Source of the DNA: Mariniblastus fucicola
GTDB taxonomy: Bacteria > Planctomycetota > Planctomycetia > Pirellulales > Pirellulaceae
DNA length: 64,000 nt
Direction: 5' to 3'
Assembly: GCF_008087665.1 (NCBI RefSeq)
Contig: NZ_CP042912.1
Span: 5,518,001 to 5,582,000 of the forward strand
A model generated the notes under the pieces. It worked only from the letters and a program-made list of their open reading frames with translations, ran no database searches and was not told where the DNA came from. The translations under genes and the position numbers were made by a program. The first letter of the stretch is position 1, and the number at the start of each line of letters is the position of its first letter. Shown here piece after piece: positions 62,477 to 64,000 of the stretch.

Positions 62477-62767
62477 CTAACTGTCGCTGAATCCGCCGTC
62501 GCTGGAATTCTTGTACTCGTCACGTTCGCGGCGAGTCGCTTCAAGGTCAAACATCATGTACTTCATGTCCATACGAAGTTGACTGAGTGCTTCCTGGATC
62601 AGATTCAGGATACGTCGTCGACGGCGAGTGTACTCGACGACTCGATTGAGCGGTTTTTCAAGTTCGGCGCGATAACGTGGTGGGAGACTTTCGACAGCTG
62701 AGACAAGATCGTTGAGGTCGATTGGAAGCTGGTCGGTGTCTGCTGATTTCATTGGATTGGCGTTCAT
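62477..62767 (-). CDS. Small basic coiled-coil protein, unknown
   Basis: 96 residues; an ATG at 62752 would shorten it by five. Helical throughout, with PRYRAELEKPLNRVVEYTRRR, then a coiled coil to a short Ser/Gly/Asp tail. No family recognised. Same strand as the kinase, 192 bases upstream, so possibly co-expressed. Confidence 0.65.
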   Translation of the reverse strand: MNANPMKSADTDQLPIDLNDLVSAVESLPPRYRAELEKPLNRVVEYTRRRRRILNLIQEALSQLRMDMKYMMFDLEATRRERDEYKNSSDGGFSDS

Positions 62768-63123
62768 GGGTTTCCTGATCTATCGATTGAAGTTGAAGGC
62801 CGATAACGCACGCTCGATGCCAAAGCACGAAATTCAGAATTGATTTCTGTTTCGTGCGGTTATTTGCGACGTTTCACGCCATTGAAACCCGTGTCGCGAA
62901 AAAGCAACCGTTGCGAAAACGAAACGGCGTTTGTCTCCCAAACACCACGTGTTAACAAATCGCATCATGGAGCAGGACTCCATGCTATCAAACACCTTTC
63001 GAAATGGGGCCGATTTTCCGCAGGAAATTGAAGCCTGACAAATTGAACTGGCGGCAAATTCAGCATTTTGCTAACAGTCACAGCGAATCCCTGCCGGCAG
63101 TGCCATTTTCGAACGCAGCACCA
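62768..63123. other. Divergent intergenic region
   Basis: 356 bases between the coiled-coil gene and the last secreted-protein gene. Nothing recognisable beyond the presumed promoters. Confidence 0.4.
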
Positions 63124-64000
63124 ATGAATCAACTTATCGTGCTTTCCCAAACCATTGTTTTGCTAGTGGCGTTTTCAACCGCAATGCTGACACCGCACCC
63201 GTCGCTTGCTTTCCAAACAGACGAGACTTTCGATGGCGGTCAACCGAGTTGGTTTACTCTCACGGATGAGTCCGACTGCATGGTCGATTCGGGATCGTGG
63301 AAACAGAACCGGGTCGTAAACTCAAAAACGGAGGTCGGTTGCGAGCAGATCGAATTCACGGCAACTGCGGGCTCAGGGAAAAAGCTGATCCTCGCACACA
63401 CGGTGACTCCCTCTTTCGTGATTCCCGAACTGCAACCATCGGTTCGTATTCGCTCACAACGACGCGGTGTTCAGTTGCACGCGAGAGTCGTGTTGCCACA
63501 CAATCAATTGCCCGATGGCCGCACGATGACGGTCGTCCTGGACGGTCCGGTATCGAAACAGCAGGGACGTTTCGAGACGCTGACTTTCTCTGGACAACGC
63601 AGCCTGAACCAGTTGCTGCAGAATCAACTCTGGCTGTTGCGGAGCAAGCATCACCGCGAGGTCACTCTGCGCGACGCTTATATCGACCAGCTTTGGCTCA
63701 ACATCTACACCGGTCAGGGGCCTTCGATCGTCCAGGTCGAAAACCTGCAACTGGAAGGAGTCGTCGAAGCTTCGGAAATCGCTCAAAAGCAACAGCTGAA
63801 AAAGAATCAGGCCAGCTCCATCGATACGATTATGGCTGACGGTTCGGCAATTCAGCAGGTATCGGCAAGCTCTGGAAAGTCTCTGGTGGTTCGCGACGGC
63901 ACGGTGATTCTGGTCAACGACAAGCCATTTTTCCCGAGGATCATTGAGCATAACGGCGAGTCATTTGAGTATCTGAAGGCGATCGGTTTCAACACGATCG
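63124..64000 (+). CDS. Secreted protein, glycosidase-like (cut by window edge)
   Basis: 292 visible codons from ATG 63124, open at the right edge. A signal peptide (cleavage near SLAFQ) is followed by a beta-sandwich (WFTLTDESDCMVDSG, LHARVVLPHNQLPDGRTMT). The last part, VNDKPFFPRIIEHNGESFEYLKAIGFNTI, resembles the opening of GH family alpha/beta barrels in glycosidases. Likely a large exported carbohydrate-active or related enzyme; the catalytic part lies outside the window. Confidence 0.75.
   Translation, partial: MNQLIVLSQTIVLLVAFSTAMLTPHPSLAFQTDETFDGGQPSWFTLTDESDCMVDSGSWKQNRVVNSKTEVGCEQIEFTATAGSGKKLILAHTVTPSFVIPELQPSVRIRSQRRGVQLHARVVLPHNQLPDGRTMTVVLDGPVSKQQGRFETLTFSGQRSLNQLLQNQLWLLRSKHHREVTLRDAYIDQLWLNIYTGQGPSIVQVENLQLEGVVEASEIAQKQQLKKNQASSIDTIMADGSAIQQVSASSGKSLVVRDGTVILVNDKPFFPRIIEHNGESFEYLKAIGFNTI

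Noticed and set aside
1-64000. Genome-wide reassignment of UGA (for example to Trp or Gly).
   Set aside because: Several genes end in TGA at positions where the protein is complete, including the HD gene (5044-5046), the pilin/CBS gene (6178-6180), the PNPOx-like gene, coaC, the 25656 sigma gene and the UGPC gene itself.

Overview
The window looks like part of the chromosome of a planctomycete, probably of the Pirellulales. GC content is mid-range by eye. Typical traits are ECF sigma factors paired with membrane Ser/Thr kinases, many exported lipoproteins, EF-hand and Cys-rich secreted proteins, a GlcN6P deaminase/PIG-L fusion, and loosely packed genes on both strands. This assignment is inferred from gene content; there is no rRNA here.

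Layout. 1-6.2 kb: an EF-hand secreted protein (cut by the left edge), an ECF sigma factor with a TPR Ser/Thr kinase, an HD hydrolase, and a pilin-like/CBS membrane protein. 6.4-8.4 kb: a flavin/PNPOx-like oxidase and a lipoprotein thioredoxin whose active site is encoded UGA-Gly-Pro-Cys. 8.5-19.3 kb, mostly minus strand: an exported helix-hairpin-helix-like protein, an FAD oxidoreductase, NrnA, RibF, a soluble histidine kinase, PNPase with a long RG-rich tail, and S15. 19.9-20.3 kb: a small lipoprotein with a heavy-metal-associated domain whose metal-binding motif contains two in-frame UGA codons. 20.7-24.9 kb: a MacA/MacB-type efflux set. 25-27.3 kb: a LuxR regulator divergent from an ECF sigma factor and a probable pseudokinase. 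27.3-32.8 kb: NagB/PIG-L, HemD-HemE and an unknown protein. 32.9-35.3 kb: two repetitive exported proteins. 35.6-40 kb: a housekeeping run tpiA-secG-yicC-gmk-rpoZ-coaC-coaB. 40-47.7 kb, minus strand: a transglutaminase/DUF58/MoxR set, three small membrane proteins and holA. 48-50.4 kb: ilvB-ilvN. 50.7-54.1 kb: lipoproteins, a Cys-rich protein and a TlpA-like protein. 54.1-58.4 kb, minus strand: the assimilatory sulfur and siroheme operon cysH-sir-sirB-cobA. 59-60.3 kb: a CaCA antiporter followed by a variant PII protein. 60.4-64 kb: a 33-residue membrane peptide, a kinase with a degenerate receiver, a small coiled-coil protein, and a secreted protein cut by the right edge.

The main discovery is two selenocysteine-type genes 11.5 kb apart. 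The first is a TlpA/thioredoxin-like lipoprotein with a U-G-P-C active site at UGA 8094-8096. It also ends in a UGA stop, so UGA must be read two ways in one message. The second is a lipoprotein metal-binding domain with U-A-G-G-U in place of paired metal-binding cysteines, at UGA 20093-20095 and 20105-20107. In both genes the frame, the protein-family signature and the downstream sequence stay intact through the UGA codons, and hairpins placed like bacterial SECIS elements follow. Both proteins carry lipoprotein signals and so should act outside the cytoplasm. The Sec machinery (selA, selB, selC, selD) is not in this window.
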